This document shows positions 1 to 9,054 of a stretch of DNA of 64,000 nucleotides, one piece after another; the stretch's first letter is position 1, and each line of letters opens with the position of its first letter. The DNA is taken from contig NZ_UZWD01000017.1 of the NCBI RefSeq assembly GCF_900631955.1, positions 1 through 64,000 on the forward strand, in the 5' to 3' direction. Source of the stretch: Devosia equisanguinis. Its GTDB lineage: Bacteria; Pseudomonadota; Alphaproteobacteria; Rhizobiales; Devosiaceae. The translations under genes and the position numbers were made by a program. Under the pieces are notes generated by a model. The model saw only the letters and a program-made list of their open reading frames with translations, made no database searches and had not been told where the DNA came from.

Positions 1-347
1 CATTGTAGCGTCCATGGAGAAACTCCCGCACTGACATCAATCAGTGCGCAATCTCATGGCTCACAAACGGGAGGAAGGTGGGGGTAAGACACCGCTTACA
101 ATTCTATTACTATTACAGAGGGACTATTGTCTTTGATAGTCGTTGGCCGCAAGGGCTTGCGACGGTTTCACCAGTCCTCTAGCGCTGAACGTTTGCTTTC
201 GCTTGGCAGTGGACAAAAAAGACTTTGATCTACTTCGGGTTCAATATGTCGGCCATGCGCGGGGCCGCTACGAGATGCTCGGTTCTGCCTAGGGCAGCAA
301 TGGACCACAACCATTGTAGAGGGTCGGCCCCAGCATTGGCCTGCGAA
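1..347. other. Stretch without a supported gene
   Basis: This is the region downstream of the last gene of the minus-strand defence-like operon. Short open frames on both strands have no recognisable protein character and no ribosome binding site. A CGCAAG/CTTGCG palindrome lies near 149-162, but its 2-nt centre makes it a poor terminator. No tRNA-Thr copy or other attachment sequence was found. Confidence 0.5.
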
Positions 348-2984
348 TCAGTCGATCCGCTGATCCGTCCAAATCTTCTGCTCAGCCGAGTAGGTCTCGT
401 CTTCTGGTTCCATATCTGGTTCCAGCGTGTTGGAAGTCGCCAATGACCACCTGCCATCAGCTGGATCATAGGCCGCCTCGGCTACCTGTAATTGCGACGA
501 TACAGCAACTCGCTCGACCGAGCGTCCTAAACGCCTCTCAACAAGTTCGGTGATCTCCGCCATGGACAGCGGCTGCCCACCCTCTAACATTACCGCTCGC
601 AAGGCTTGACCTAGACTCTCCCGGCGAGGGCCGCCCCACTCATGTAGGTAAAGGTAGCGCCCAGTACTGACGCGCAGGCGAGGGTCGAACGTGGCAAGGC
701 TAAAGAATGCTGTGACAGACAGTCCCCACGATTTCATAGCGGCGGATCGCTCAAGCTCGGTGTAGTGCACTCCAGACCCGCGCTGCCGAACCAGATCGAC
801 CAAGGCGTTGAGAAATCGAGCTTGTTCGTGACGCTTGATAGGCAGGTCGCGGTCGTTTAGCCCCCACAATCCCGGTGCAACACGTATGACTGGGTCAGTC
901 ACAAATATCTGGAAAAGTTTGTCGACACCTCGGCTCTCCATAACGCGCTTGCGAACTTCATCCGTTCTCAAGGGTGCCCCAGCTTCTTGCAGAGCCACAA
1001 CAATCGCCTGCCGGATATCAATGCGATAAGTGTCTTCCTGGCCTGTTCCACTGTCGAACGCCCAAACCAGCCGTCCAAGGCGCTCAAGTCCCCCCAAGCG
1101 TCTGAGTGCGATATCAAGCAGGTATTTGTCGACTTCGGTTGCCCCGGCAACGTCTCGTTCCGCTAACTCTGCCGTCAACTCGGCTGTGTGCCACTGACGT
1201 CCAGGCGGACCCTCTGCAATAATCTGGTACGCTTCCTCCGCGAGCAATGTCATTGTCTCTGGGGCGACGGGAACATGCTGATCGAGCCCATATGTGCCGC
1301 GGTTGAAGAGAAAGCCCACGTTTGCAGCAGCATTGTGGGCGCGCCGAATATCGATCTCCCGATCAAACTTTGCAACGACCAATGGGGGAATTTCAGAATA
1401 GTGTAGCGGCTGTTGCGACGCGGCGAGTATGGCGAACACGTAGTCTTCAGCCGACTTGCCATACCTGGCTAGGACGAACTCGCCGTCACGCTCAATAAAG
1501 TGGGCCTGTGCCGTAGCTTGTTCCCACAGCAGTGCTCGAAACTCGCTGCAACGCTCCGGCAGCAATGCCTTAACAAGCGTCCTGCAGTGCTCCTCAGTCC
1601 AACGGTGATCGATACCGCTGCCCAGTAGTCGCCGAGCGCCCGTTGCCGCCTCATCCCATTCCTGCTGCGTGAGGGCACCAACGTACTGTGTTCCATCAAT
1701 CTCGATAACTTCCGCCGATCCTTCGGACATGTTCTCTAGCAGGTACGCCAGTGCTTTACCTTCGGCCCCCATGCCAGCGAACCACGGATCAGCGCCCTCA
1801 ATACCGTGCAGTGGTAATGGCATGGATCGCTCTTTCGTCAGCTCGGCCAGCTTGGCCGTGAGCTGATCGTCCCAGGTCTCACGCTTGGTAATTTTTCCAA
1901 GAACCTTCGCTTCAATCTGTCGGATACGCTCTCGCGTAACCCCAAAGCGCTCTCCGAGTTCCTGAAGGGTTTCCGATGGTTGGCCGAGCCCCATGCGACG
2001 AACTACAATTTCTCGCTGCCGCTCCTCGAACCGTTGAAGCGAACTCTGGATGGCCTCGATTAGTGTGCCGTACTGAGCTTTCACAGTAGGGCCATCTCCA
2101 TACTGGCGGTCCTCCGGTTTGGCCCCGACCGTACGTCTGCCAGGAAACTGCTCGTCGAGAAGAGGGTGGGTATGTCTTGCAACGTATGACTCTGTGCCAA
2201 CCGGCCCCTCGTCGAGGGCGTTGCTGAGTGCCACAAGCAGTTCGGCTGCGGACTTGCGCCCAAAGTTCCGGGTGTCCAGAAGTTCCGACAAAGTAAGCCC
2301 AGACAGGTCGCCCACCGTCTCTATGTCCATGCTGGTAAAGACGTTGGTGACACGCACTGGTATCTCGATCGTGTCGAAACGCCGCGCTAGCATCCAGGGA
2401 GGGCATGCCCGTGCGACATTGCAAGGATCATTCCTTTCGCCCGACAGGAGCGCGTTGAAGCGGGATATGCCCAGAACACGGCGAACCTGCCACGGAAGTT
2501 GCGCCTCGTGATCGAAATAGCTTTGATCGTCGAATATCGAATGCTTGGCTAGGAGGTCCGCGTCATCAGGCTGTGCCTCCAGGTAGGTCTTCAGCCAGCC
2601 TATGACAGGGCCAACCACCAACGCAGACTCTGGTGCAACTTTCGGAAGCGCATCTTCAGATACCTCGTACCCCCAGCCGCGAATTCCCAAATAAATTGGC
2701 ATATCGCCGACGTGACCGAGCGCGCCCGTTGACGCGGTGTAGCCTTCAGGGAGCGCAAACTTAGCCGCGGCTGTGATCAGCAGGCGTCCCTTGCCGATCT
2801 CGAGGAACGAGTCGAATTCTCGCGAAGGCGGACGAGAAAAGCCGATATGCAGTACGCCAACGGTTCGATCATAGTCAGACCGCCGTTTCCACGTCTCCAG
2901 AAAGTCCTCGAACTCTCGATGAACGGTTACGCCCCACTCAGACCCAGAGTGGGTGATGAGGAATGCTCGAAGAGGAGTTGCCAC
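348..2984 (-). CDS. Alpha-CTD / sigma region 4 / HARE-HTH-like multidomain protein
   Basis: This 878-aa protein is the last gene of a minus-strand defence-like operon. Residues about 207-255 match the helix-hairpin-helix of the RNA polymerase alpha C-terminal domain, with the signature NFGRKSAAELL. Residues about 315-365 match sigma-70 region 4 (LGERFGVTRERIRQIE). The last about 350 residues contain about four repeated winged-helix units, each ending in a W/Y-G-L type strand, resembling HARE-HTH domains. No catalytic motif is visible. The GTG start shares its G with the TAG stop of the upstream gene, so translation is probably coupled. A role as DNA-binding or specificity/sensor factor, or a regulator acting on polymerase, is inference. 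The alpha-CTD and sigma-4 calls are firm; the HARE-HTH call is by pattern only. Confidence 0.85.
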   Translation of the reverse strand: MATPLRAFLITHSGSEWGVTVHREFEDFLETWKRRSDYDRTVGVLHIGFSRPPSREFDSFLEIGKGRLLITAAAKFALPEGYTASTGALGHVGDMPIYLGIRGWGYEVSEDALPKVAPESALVVGPVIGWLKTYLEAQPDDADLLAKHSIFDDQSYFDHEAQLPWQVRRVLGISRFNALLSGERNDPCNVARACPPWMLARRFDTIEIPVRVTNVFTSMDIETVGDLSGLTLSELLDTRNFGRKSAAELLVALSNALDEGPVGTESYVARHTHPLLDEQFPGRRTVGAKPEDRQYGDGPTVKAQYGTLIEAIQSSLQRFEERQREIVVRRMGLGQPSETLQELGERFGVTRERIRQIEAKVLGKITKRETWDDQLTAKLAELTKERSMPLPLHGIEGADPWFAGMGAEGKALAYLLENMSEGSAEVIEIDGTQYVGALTQQEWDEAATGARRLLGSGIDHRWTEEHCRTLVKALLPERCSEFRALLWEQATAQAHFIERDGEFVLARYGKSAEDYVFAILAASQQPLHYSEIPPLVVAKFDREIDIRRAHNAAANVGFLFNRGTYGLDQHVPVAPETMTLLAEEAYQIIAEGPPGRQWHTAELTAELAERDVAGATEVDKYLLDIALRRLGGLERLGRLVWAFDSGTGQEDTYRIDIRQAIVVALQEAGAPLRTDEVRKRVMESRGVDKLFQIFVTDPVIRVAPGLWGLNDRDLPIKRHEQARFLNALVDLVRQRGSGVHYTELERSAAMKSWGLSVTAFFSLATFDPRLRVSTGRYLYLHEWGGPRRESLGQALRAVMLEGGQPLSMAEITELVERRLGRSVERVAVSSQLQVAEAAYDPADGRWSLATSNTLEPDMEPEDETYSAEQKIWTDQRID

Positions 2985-3364
2985 TAGCTGCTAACCTTAG
3001 CCGCCACCTGGTCAAAGAGAGCAGCGAAGTCGATCTCACCGGCTTTCGATTGGGCGTCGAGTTCACTGACCCCCCAGTCCGCGAGTCGTTCAATGAGTCG
3101 GTAGGGCGTCGTGTCTCTCAATTGCTCGGGCATGAGCATTTCAACGGCATCCCGCAGCGTGTGATCGCGATCTAACGAGCCAACGTTTAGGAATGGGGAC
3201 CGGTCTGGCAATTCAGGTGGAATGACACCTTGCGCGAGAGCAAGGGCGACTGCGAAACGGAAACCGTCCATCTTCTCTGCAAAGACACCGCTCTCTTTAA
3301 GAGCATCAAGCTTGTCGTCACCGGCCTTCGATAGACCGATTGTGGTGATCTCTTGCACTATCAT
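2984..3364 (-). CDS. Small operon protein of unknown function (126 aa)
   Basis: This 126-aa, predicted mostly helical and acidic protein lies between the SMC-like ATPase and the alpha-CTD/sigma-4 protein. Its ATG overlaps the ATPase stop by 4 nt (ATGA) and its stop overlaps the next GTG by 1 nt, so it is part of the same transcript. The N-terminus has a pattern of a 'glutamate-lysine-leucine' helix followed by a segment reading MDGFRFAVALALAQG. Its size and position recall DndE beside DndD in phosphorothioation operons, but I cannot show homology. No catalytic motif is visible. It may be a structural partner of the ATPase. Confidence 0.75.
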   Translation of the reverse strand: MIVQEITTIGLSKAGDDKLDALKESGVFAEKMDGFRFAVALALAQGVIPPELPDRSPFLNVGSLDRDHTLRDAVEMLMPEQLRDTTPYRLIERLADWGVSELDAQSKAGEIDFAALFDQVAAKVSS

Positions 3365-5346
3365 AGCGACACCCTTTCGATCTTTGATCGTGTCGGCGAA
3401 ACCTCGACAATCTGATAGGCGAATCCAATCCTGGGCTTCACGCTAGATAGGTCAGTGTCGGGACGGATTTCGCCGCTGTGCACAAGGAGCACAAACTGGC
3501 TAGTGACCTCGGGAAGGTACGACAAGATATTGTCGCGGTGCTTTAAGTCCAACCTCCCAAAGGGTGTGTCCATAATTACGGGACCAACGCTGCGGCCCGT
3601 GCGATTTAGGCCGTCGATAAGAGACAACGCCACAACCTGTTCTGCGCCTGCACTACGAACCGTTACCTTGCGGCCAACGTCATCGATAATGCTGAGTCCG
3701 TAGTTGGAGTTGATCTCCAGTCCTCGATAGTTCTTCTGGGTAGTCATCCGCCTGAAAGCGTCGTTCGCAAGCGTTTGAACGCGGCCCCTCAACCTGTCGC
3801 GCAATTTCTCAATGCTGGCAGCGAATATGCGCTCTAGCCCCTGTGTTACAGCGACTTTCGTCGTGCTGCGACGTGAGCGGGCCGCACCAAGTCCTTCTAT
3901 CGCCTTTTGCGCGACAGTGAGTTCATGGCGTACTTTGTCGATGTCCTTCTTCACCCGCTCAATATCGCCTTGAAGGCGTCCTTCCTCCTTTATCGCCTCG
4001 TCCTTAAGGATGCGCTTCCGTGCGAGTTCGGCAGTGTCCTGCCCGCTGATCTCATCCTCGATGGATGCGATGTCATTTTCAGTTTTTTGTAGGTCGACAA
4101 ACGCCCGCTTGAGGTCTCGATCTATCTCTCGAATACGAACCCCGGCGCCTACACCGCGCACTTTACTTAGTGCGGCAAGTTGTGCGGCGATGGACTGCAG
4201 TTGGTTGGTCGTGTCCACCGCCTTTGCCATTTCGATTTGAAGCGCCCCAAGAGTCGCTCCAAATGAATGGTTGTGGTCGGCATCGACGGTTTGCCCGCAA
4301 GTAGGACAGACACCCCGGTCGACCAGGTCCTGCAATTGTCGGCTCTTTTGCTCTAGGGTAGCTTGCTTTCGGACTTCTTGCGTTAGCTGCCTCTGCTGCT
4401 CTTCAAGTGCGCTCCGATTTGCAGACAACCGGGCATCCAGAAGGTCCTGCCACGCCTCCCCAAGCAGTGATCTCCGATCCAAATCTCTCTGCTTAATGGT
4501 CGTTTCCAAGCCTGTTCTTGTCGTCCTCAGCCCGTCGAGTTTCGCCTTCTGGGCTAGCACACTGGCGGACGCGTCCAAGTCATCTTCAAGCTGGGTTCGC
4601 GTCTTTCGAGTTGTGTCGAGCTTCTGTTGAAGCGTATCTCGATCCCGCTCCAGCGCATCTTGCCGAGACGTCAGGTCGCGCTGGTTCGCCGCCTGCTTTT
4701 CAAGACCCTGGACCTGCTGAAGTTCCTGCGTCTGGGACTTGGTGGCCTGCTTCAATATAGAACCTAATTCAGCACGCCCCTTAATGAGGGCAGGAACTCC
4801 GAGTACGTCTTCGATGGCCTCTTTGATCTGACGGCCTTCCTCGCTGCCTTCGATGAGGAGACTCTCATATTCCTGCAGTAGTTCTCCATCGAACAGAAAG
4901 AAGCGAGATATTTGCTCTGGCGCGATCTGGTCAATTTCTGGACGCACCTGGTCGCCGCTTACCGCAGCGCCATCTTTCGTTAGGTGCACGCTCGTGGTGA
5001 AGTCTTCAGGACGCATCGGGATGGCAACGTTCGCTCTGCGATCTGCCGTCCGGCGAAGATCGTATTTGTACCCATTCGCCTCAAACTGGATAAAGACCTG
5101 GACTTTCCAATTGCCTGCGCCCGCAGCATCTTTGTTAACAATATCTTGGAGGCCTATCGTCCGAGAGTGCCGACCAATTGCTTTACCGTAGAATCCCCAG
5201 CGTAGCGCATTGAGCAGGCTTGTTTTGCCGCGCATGTTGTCACCGAAGACAATCATGACATTTTGCTGTTCGTCGGTTGGGAAGTCCAACGCGATCTCGC
5301 CGTAGTACGGCATGAAGTTTAGCATTGTCAGCTTATGCAGCTTCAT
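3361..5346 (-). CDS. DndD/Rad50-like SMC ATPase
   Basis: This 661-aa AAA_23/SMC-type ATPase has a Walker A near residues 35-42 (GDNMRGKT) and the phrase RFFLFDGELL near 148-157, characteristic of DndD-type proteins. Two long coiled-coil segments (about 190-340 and 365-490) flank a CPTC zinc-hook motif at about 347-350. The C-terminal lobe carries the Walker B/D-loop VIMDTPFGRLD. It probably binds DNA ends or senses foreign DNA for the partner nuclease-helicase. It starts 3 nt after the stop of the 67-aa gene and overlaps the next gene by 4 nt. No dndA, dndC or sspB-D type genes accompany it, so classical DNA sulfur modification is not supported. Family assignment is firm; function is inferred. 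Confidence 0.88.
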   Translation of the reverse strand: MKLHKLTMLNFMPYYGEIALDFPTDEQQNVMIVFGDNMRGKTSLLNALRWGFYGKAIGRHSRTIGLQDIVNKDAAGAGNWKVQVFIQFEANGYKYDLRRTADRRANVAIPMRPEDFTTSVHLTKDGAAVSGDQVRPEIDQIAPEQISRFFLFDGELLQEYESLLIEGSEEGRQIKEAIEDVLGVPALIKGRAELGSILKQATKSQTQELQQVQGLEKQAANQRDLTSRQDALERDRDTLQQKLDTTRKTRTQLEDDLDASASVLAQKAKLDGLRTTRTGLETTIKQRDLDRRSLLGEAWQDLLDARLSANRSALEEQQRQLTQEVRKQATLEQKSRQLQDLVDRGVCPTCGQTVDADHNHSFGATLGALQIEMAKAVDTTNQLQSIAAQLAALSKVRGVGAGVRIREIDRDLKRAFVDLQKTENDIASIEDEISGQDTAELARKRILKDEAIKEEGRLQGDIERVKKDIDKVRHELTVAQKAIEGLGAARSRRSTTKVAVTQGLERIFAASIEKLRDRLRGRVQTLANDAFRRMTTQKNYRGLEINSNYGLSIIDDVGRKVTVRSAGAEQVVALSLIDGLNRTGRSVGPVIMDTPFGRLDLKHRDNILSYLPEVTSQFVLLVHSGEIRPDTDLSSVKPRIGFAYQIVEVSPTRSKIERVSL

Positions 5347-5349
5347 CTT

Positions 5350-5553
5350 TTAGCCCTTCGTTTCGTCGAGGAGCGAAGTCACGTGGGCGTCAATGAGTTT
5401 TTCCATTTCGGTGGCCGACATCGTTCGATCGTCGCTGAACTGAAAGCGTTTCTGCACTTGGTAGCAGAGCCTCAAAAGCGCCTCATCTAGGTCGCCGCCG
5501 ATTTCTTCGCGAACCACAAGCAATGTGTCCAACGTCATATCTTCATCCGGCAT
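5350..5553 (-). CDS. Small acidic operon protein (67 aa)
   Basis: This 67-aa acidic protein is likely all helical and is not recognised. Its ATG shares one base with the TGA stop of the helicase gene, and its stop lies 3 nt before the ATPase start. Such tight packing argues that it is translated as part of the system rather than being a chance frame. It could be a helicase-ATPase adaptor comparable to the small middle components of other ATPase-containing defence systems. That comparison is by position only. Confidence 0.7.
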   Translation of the reverse strand: MPDEDMTLDTLLVVREEIGGDLDEALLRLCYQVQKRFQFSDDRTMSATEMEKLIDAHVTSLLDETKG

Positions 5554-7658
5554 CAGTCATCACTTTCAATTCCGTCGTCGCTCAGCGTGTCTGGATCAAT
5601 ACCCATCTCAATCGCAATTGCTCTAAGTTCAGCGCCCCCGGCGCGATTGATTGCATGGCTCGAAAACTCGATTGAACGGACAAGTTCGGCCTTCAGAAGC
5701 CCCATCTGATCTTGTTCCTGTTCTGCACTTACCGGAACAACAATAGCGTCATGTATTACAGCGATATCCTTATCAGGCGACTTGCGAAGTACACGGCCCC
5801 GCCTTTGGATGAATTGGCGCGGGTTTTGCGATGAGGCAAGGATCAGCGCGTGCGAAATCGAGGGTATATCAACTCCCTCATCCAGGCATCGAATTGAGAC
5901 AAGCACGCCTCCAAATTTACGATACCATAACAGGGTCTCATCCCGGTCACCTGACATGGATGAATGATACTCTACAGCATCAATTCCGACTGACTTCAGA
6001 TTGTTTAGTACAACCCCAAGCTGATCCGAATCTTCGCAATAGACTAACCAACTTTGCCCATCCTCAAAATGGTCCTTAAGCACTTGTACTGCTAGGTCAA
6101 TCTTTGCGGAGGCCTTCTTGGCAATTCGAGAACGCCTGATGAGAAGCATCTTCGCTCGCTCAGAGATCGGTTTCCTGCCATTCTCGTCCGTTCGCTGCCG
6201 CGCGATCTCTAGCTGAATAGCACGCGAGAGGTCTGTCCACTCCGCCGCCTCCGTCGCAGAAAGGTGCATAGGATGGGGAAAGTACTCGTAGGGCACGAGT
6301 CGACCTGCCTCAATGGCATCATTAAGCGTTATAGACGGGGGAACGACGGGTCCAAAGTACCTGAACATGTTGGCTGTTCCCTCGGGGTCGCCGTAACGCG
6401 TCGGCGTTGCACTAAGACCTAGGCGCGGTCCGGTGGCCAGATCGTAGATACGTGAGTTCCGTGGGCTACCAGACTGGTGCACCTCGTCCCCTACGATCAT
6501 CAAATGGTCGCCACCCGACACCTTGCCAAGAAACTCCGGCGAGGACGCGGTCTGCATCGTCGCAAGCACAAGCCGAGCACCCAATGCGGGGTCACGATCG
6601 GTCATGCTCTTTAGTCGTCGCGGCAGCTTCCAGTCGTTGTTCCCTGCGCCGGCGAGTAGCAGCGCCGCAGATGGAACCTCATCACGTAACTCTTTCGCCC
6701 ACTGCACGAGCAGCAGCTGGCTGGGCACCAAAACCAAAACGGGAAGGCCTTTGTCGAGGTGCCGGGACAAGGCTACGATGGCAGTGAAGGTCTTGCCACT
6801 GCCGGTTGCATGTTCGAAAATTCCTCGCGAGCCCTGCTCCTCCCATCCTGCGATAGCTCGCAGTTGATGGGACATCGGCTCTCGTTTTGCGATGGTAAGT
6901 TGCGATGGGGTGCCTGTCACATCACTGAGCCCCTTGAATGCTGCCTGCTTTAGTCGATCCAATGCAAGCGAAGGAAACGAAAACACTTCGATGTCTGGAT
7001 CGGTCTCTGACCACAGTAGGTCGAAATGGGTCTCGTGTTTGGCAATCCGCTCAGCCTCCAGGCCACCGCGCCAGCTACAGAAGACCTCGATAGACTCGAA
7101 ATTGCCAGATGGGTCCCATGCACTCCATGTCTCATTTGCCGACCCCTTGAATGAAACCCTGTTCCCAAGCCCGTCGACAAAGATACCGATCTTCTCGTGA
7201 TAAAGTCCCTTGCGATCAGCGCGAAAGGCCAGTTTAACTTCAAGCGCACCAATCGCAACCAGTGTTGCCAATACCCGTGTCTGATAGGCCGTGGCATCAT
7301 CTGACAACATTCGGTCGATCTGGCTTGTGAGCCGATCAACAACAACCTCGCTTTTCTTTGCGTACCCCAAGGCAATGGCATCGATGTCGCCTTCTTCAAG
7401 TTCGGGCGAGCAAATGAGAAGCATTTTGCCGCCGCGTCGCGCAAACTCGACGACACTTCCTCCGGTTACAAAGAACACCGTTGATCGAAAGTATCCGGCG
7501 GCACGTTTGTATCGAATCGAATGCTGGAGACACGGCCGATAGAACGCAGTCGCGGGCGATTCTTTGATCGAACGGTATTCCGTCTTCAACCGAAGCACCG
7601 CTAGGTCACCTAAGAATTGCGCGACTTCCTCGTTCTGCTCGCCACTCTTGTCGATCAT
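5553..7658 (-). CDS. HKD (phospholipase D-like) nuclease fused to SF2 DEAD/DEAH helicase
   Basis: This 701-aa protein has two parts. The N-terminal part (about 1-200) is a PLD-type HKD domain: H154-x-K156, D162 and a following GSAN segment. It is probably a nuclease or DNA-binding module. The C-terminal part is a superfamily 2 helicase with motif I ATGSGKT, motif II DEVH, motif III LSATP and motif VI QRRGRVLR. Only one HKD motif is visible, so activity would need dimerisation, as is usual for the family. It is 43 nt downstream of the methyltransferase and overlaps the 67-aa gene by 1 nt. By analogy with other restriction cassettes it is the likely effector that translocates on and cuts unmodified DNA; this is inference. 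Confidence 0.9.
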   Translation of the reverse strand: MIDKSGEQNEEVAQFLGDLAVLRLKTEYRSIKESPATAFYRPCLQHSIRYKRAAGYFRSTVFFVTGGSVVEFARRGGKMLLICSPELEEGDIDAIALGYAKKSEVVVDRLTSQIDRMLSDDATAYQTRVLATLVAIGALEVKLAFRADRKGLYHEKIGIFVDGLGNRVSFKGSANETWSAWDPSGNFESIEVFCSWRGGLEAERIAKHETHFDLLWSETDPDIEVFSFPSLALDRLKQAAFKGLSDVTGTPSQLTIAKREPMSHQLRAIAGWEEQGSRGIFEHATGSGKTFTAIVALSRHLDKGLPVLVLVPSQLLLVQWAKELRDEVPSAALLLAGAGNNDWKLPRRLKSMTDRDPALGARLVLATMQTASSPEFLGKVSGGDHLMIVGDEVHQSGSPRNSRIYDLATGPRLGLSATPTRYGDPEGTANMFRYFGPVVPPSITLNDAIEAGRLVPYEYFPHPMHLSATEAAEWTDLSRAIQLEIARQRTDENGRKPISERAKMLLIRRSRIAKKASAKIDLAVQVLKDHFEDGQSWLVYCEDSDQLGVVLNNLKSVGIDAVEYHSSMSGDRDETLLWYRKFGGVLVSIRCLDEGVDIPSISHALILASSQNPRQFIQRRGRVLRKSPDKDIAVIHDAIVVPVSAEQEQDQMGLLKAELVRSIEFSSHAINRAGGAELRAIAIEMGIDPDTLSDDGIESDD

Positions 7659-7701
7659 AAACTTGCCTTGCCGGTAGCGAAGAACGGCATTGTAGAGTCC
7701 G

Positions 7702-8850
7702 CTATTCCTCGGCCGCTACAAACCGCCCCTGCGATCCCTTTGCATATTCTTCATTCGCCTCAACACCCAGCCATCTTCGCCCGAGCGCTTGCGACACCGC
7801 GCCTGTGGTGTTCGACCCAGCAAAAGGATCAAGCACAAGATCACCTTCATTGGTTAGGAAATTTACGAAGAAGGATGAAAGCAATGCCTGCATCCGGGCA
7901 GGATGCGCAGGCAAATTGTGCTTTGCACAATAGTTGCGATAATTCGCATCCCACTTCGTGCCTGAGAATTTCAAGAGCGACTCAGGCATCGAGGCAGGGT
8001 CGTCCAATTCGAGCACATTGGCTGTAATTGCTCCGCCATGGTCTTTCAGGAACCCCGTTTCAGAAATGACGTGACCGGAAGGTCGCGCACCCGCGTTATA
8101 TTTCTGCGTCGTGAGTAGCCGTTTCATATCTTTGCTATACGGACTCAGGACCTGCCGGTTGTCTGCCTTTGGATTTTTCGTCCGAGACATCCACCAGACA
8201 TGCGTGAATGAGTCCTTCAATCGGATGCGCTTAACATTCACCCACGCAGCGGGGCTCGGGAGTCGAGCTGGATTGTGGCAAATGACGTGCTGGCACAAGT
8301 GGAGGTTTGCGGCTTTTTTGAATGCCAATAGAGCTTCAAGGGGCAACGTGGACATCACTGGCGCACCCTCTTCCCACGCATTGCCAATCTCGATCACGAT
8401 TGAACCGTCGTCTGTGAGCAGATCGGCAAGAGACTGTGCCAACGCCTCCAACCATTCCACATATGCTTGGCCGGTTTCGTTGCCGTAGCGCTTCTTGCGT
8501 ACCAGTGGAAATGGGGGCGAAGTGACGATCAAGTTGACCTTGCCCTTAAGGGAGATAAGATGCTCGCCCTTAAGCGCGTCCTCAATTCGACCATGCAGCA
8601 TCAGGCCGGAGTCTGTTTTGTAGATCTCACGTACCGGTCCAGCTAGTTCGTCTGGCGTCATTTTCGGCTCGGCCGACTTTGCTGCTGGATTAGTCACACT
8701 CAGATTTCGCTTCGCTGCTTTAGGTTCCTGGGTGTCGTTGATGGGGTGTTGCTCCGAAACGACTACCGTACGTTTCGTTCGGGCGACGCGACGACGTTCC
8801 TCTGCACGCTGTGTAGCTCGTCCCGAGCGCGTGAACCGATTTCGTCGCAC
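7702..8850 (-). CDS. DNA methyltransferase (class beta, TSPPF motif)
   Basis: This protein of up to 382 aa is a SAM-dependent DNA amino-methyltransferase (N4-cytosine or N6-adenine). It has a catalytic TSPPFPL motif near residue 109 and the SAM-binding DPFAGSNTTG motif near the C-terminus. The order catalytic motif then SAM motif is that of class beta enzymes. It is the first gene of the minus-strand cassette and would mark self DNA. The start is uncertain: the listed one is GTG with a highly basic 35-residue extension, while an internal ATG at 8661 (MTPDELAG) would still keep the whole catalytic core. No separate specificity subunit is visible, so target recognition is probably within the protein. 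Confidence 0.88.
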   Translation of the reverse strand: MRRNRFTRSGRATQRAEERRRVARTKRTVVVSEQHPINDTQEPKAAKRNLSVTNPAAKSAEPKMTPDELAGPVREIYKTDSGLMLHGRIEDALKGEHLISLKGKVNLIVTSPPFPLVRKKRYGNETGQAYVEWLEALAQSLADLLTDDGSIVIEIGNAWEEGAPVMSTLPLEALLAFKKAANLHLCQHVICHNPARLPSPAAWVNVKRIRLKDSFTHVWWMSRTKNPKADNRQVLSPYSKDMKRLLTTQKYNAGARPSGHVISETGFLKDHGGAITANVLELDDPASMPESLLKFSGTKWDANYRNYCAKHNLPAHPARMQALLSSFFVNFLTNEGDLVLDPFAGSNTTGAVSQALGRRWLGVEANEEYAKGSQGRFVAAEE

Positions 8851-8943
8851 ACTACCCCCAAAAATAGTCCCCCTGCGTATGAGTCGGAGAATTGTCGAGC
8901 CGTCAAGTGTTCCAAGGCCAGTATTCTCGGATGCGGCACAAGG

Positions 8944-9054
8944 TTAGGCGACCAGTACGGGACCTTCGTGCATCTTGTGCTCGATGCCGCCCGCAACATT
9001 GCTGGCCCGCTTCTGGGGAACGGCTACCTCTTCGACTAGGTCATCGAGATCCAT
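8944..9054 (-). CDS. Possible 36-aa leader protein upstream of the methyltransferase
   Basis: This short minus-strand frame starts at an ATG preceded by a GGGAGAGTGAG-type ribosome binding site and encodes MDLDDLVEEVAVPQKRAS followed by 18 more residues. It ends 93 nt before the GTG of the methyltransferase gene. The acidic start and good ribosome binding site suggest a real small protein, but it has no recognised family and could be a gene remnant. It might be a leader or control peptide of the defence operon. Confidence 0.3.
   Translation of the reverse strand: MDLDDLVEEVAVPQKRASNVAGGIEHKMHEGPVLVA

Noticed and set aside
348..8850. Classical Dnd phosphorothioation system
   Set aside because: Only the ATPase resembles DndD; no DndA/IscS-type desulfurase, DndC or DndB is present in the cassette.
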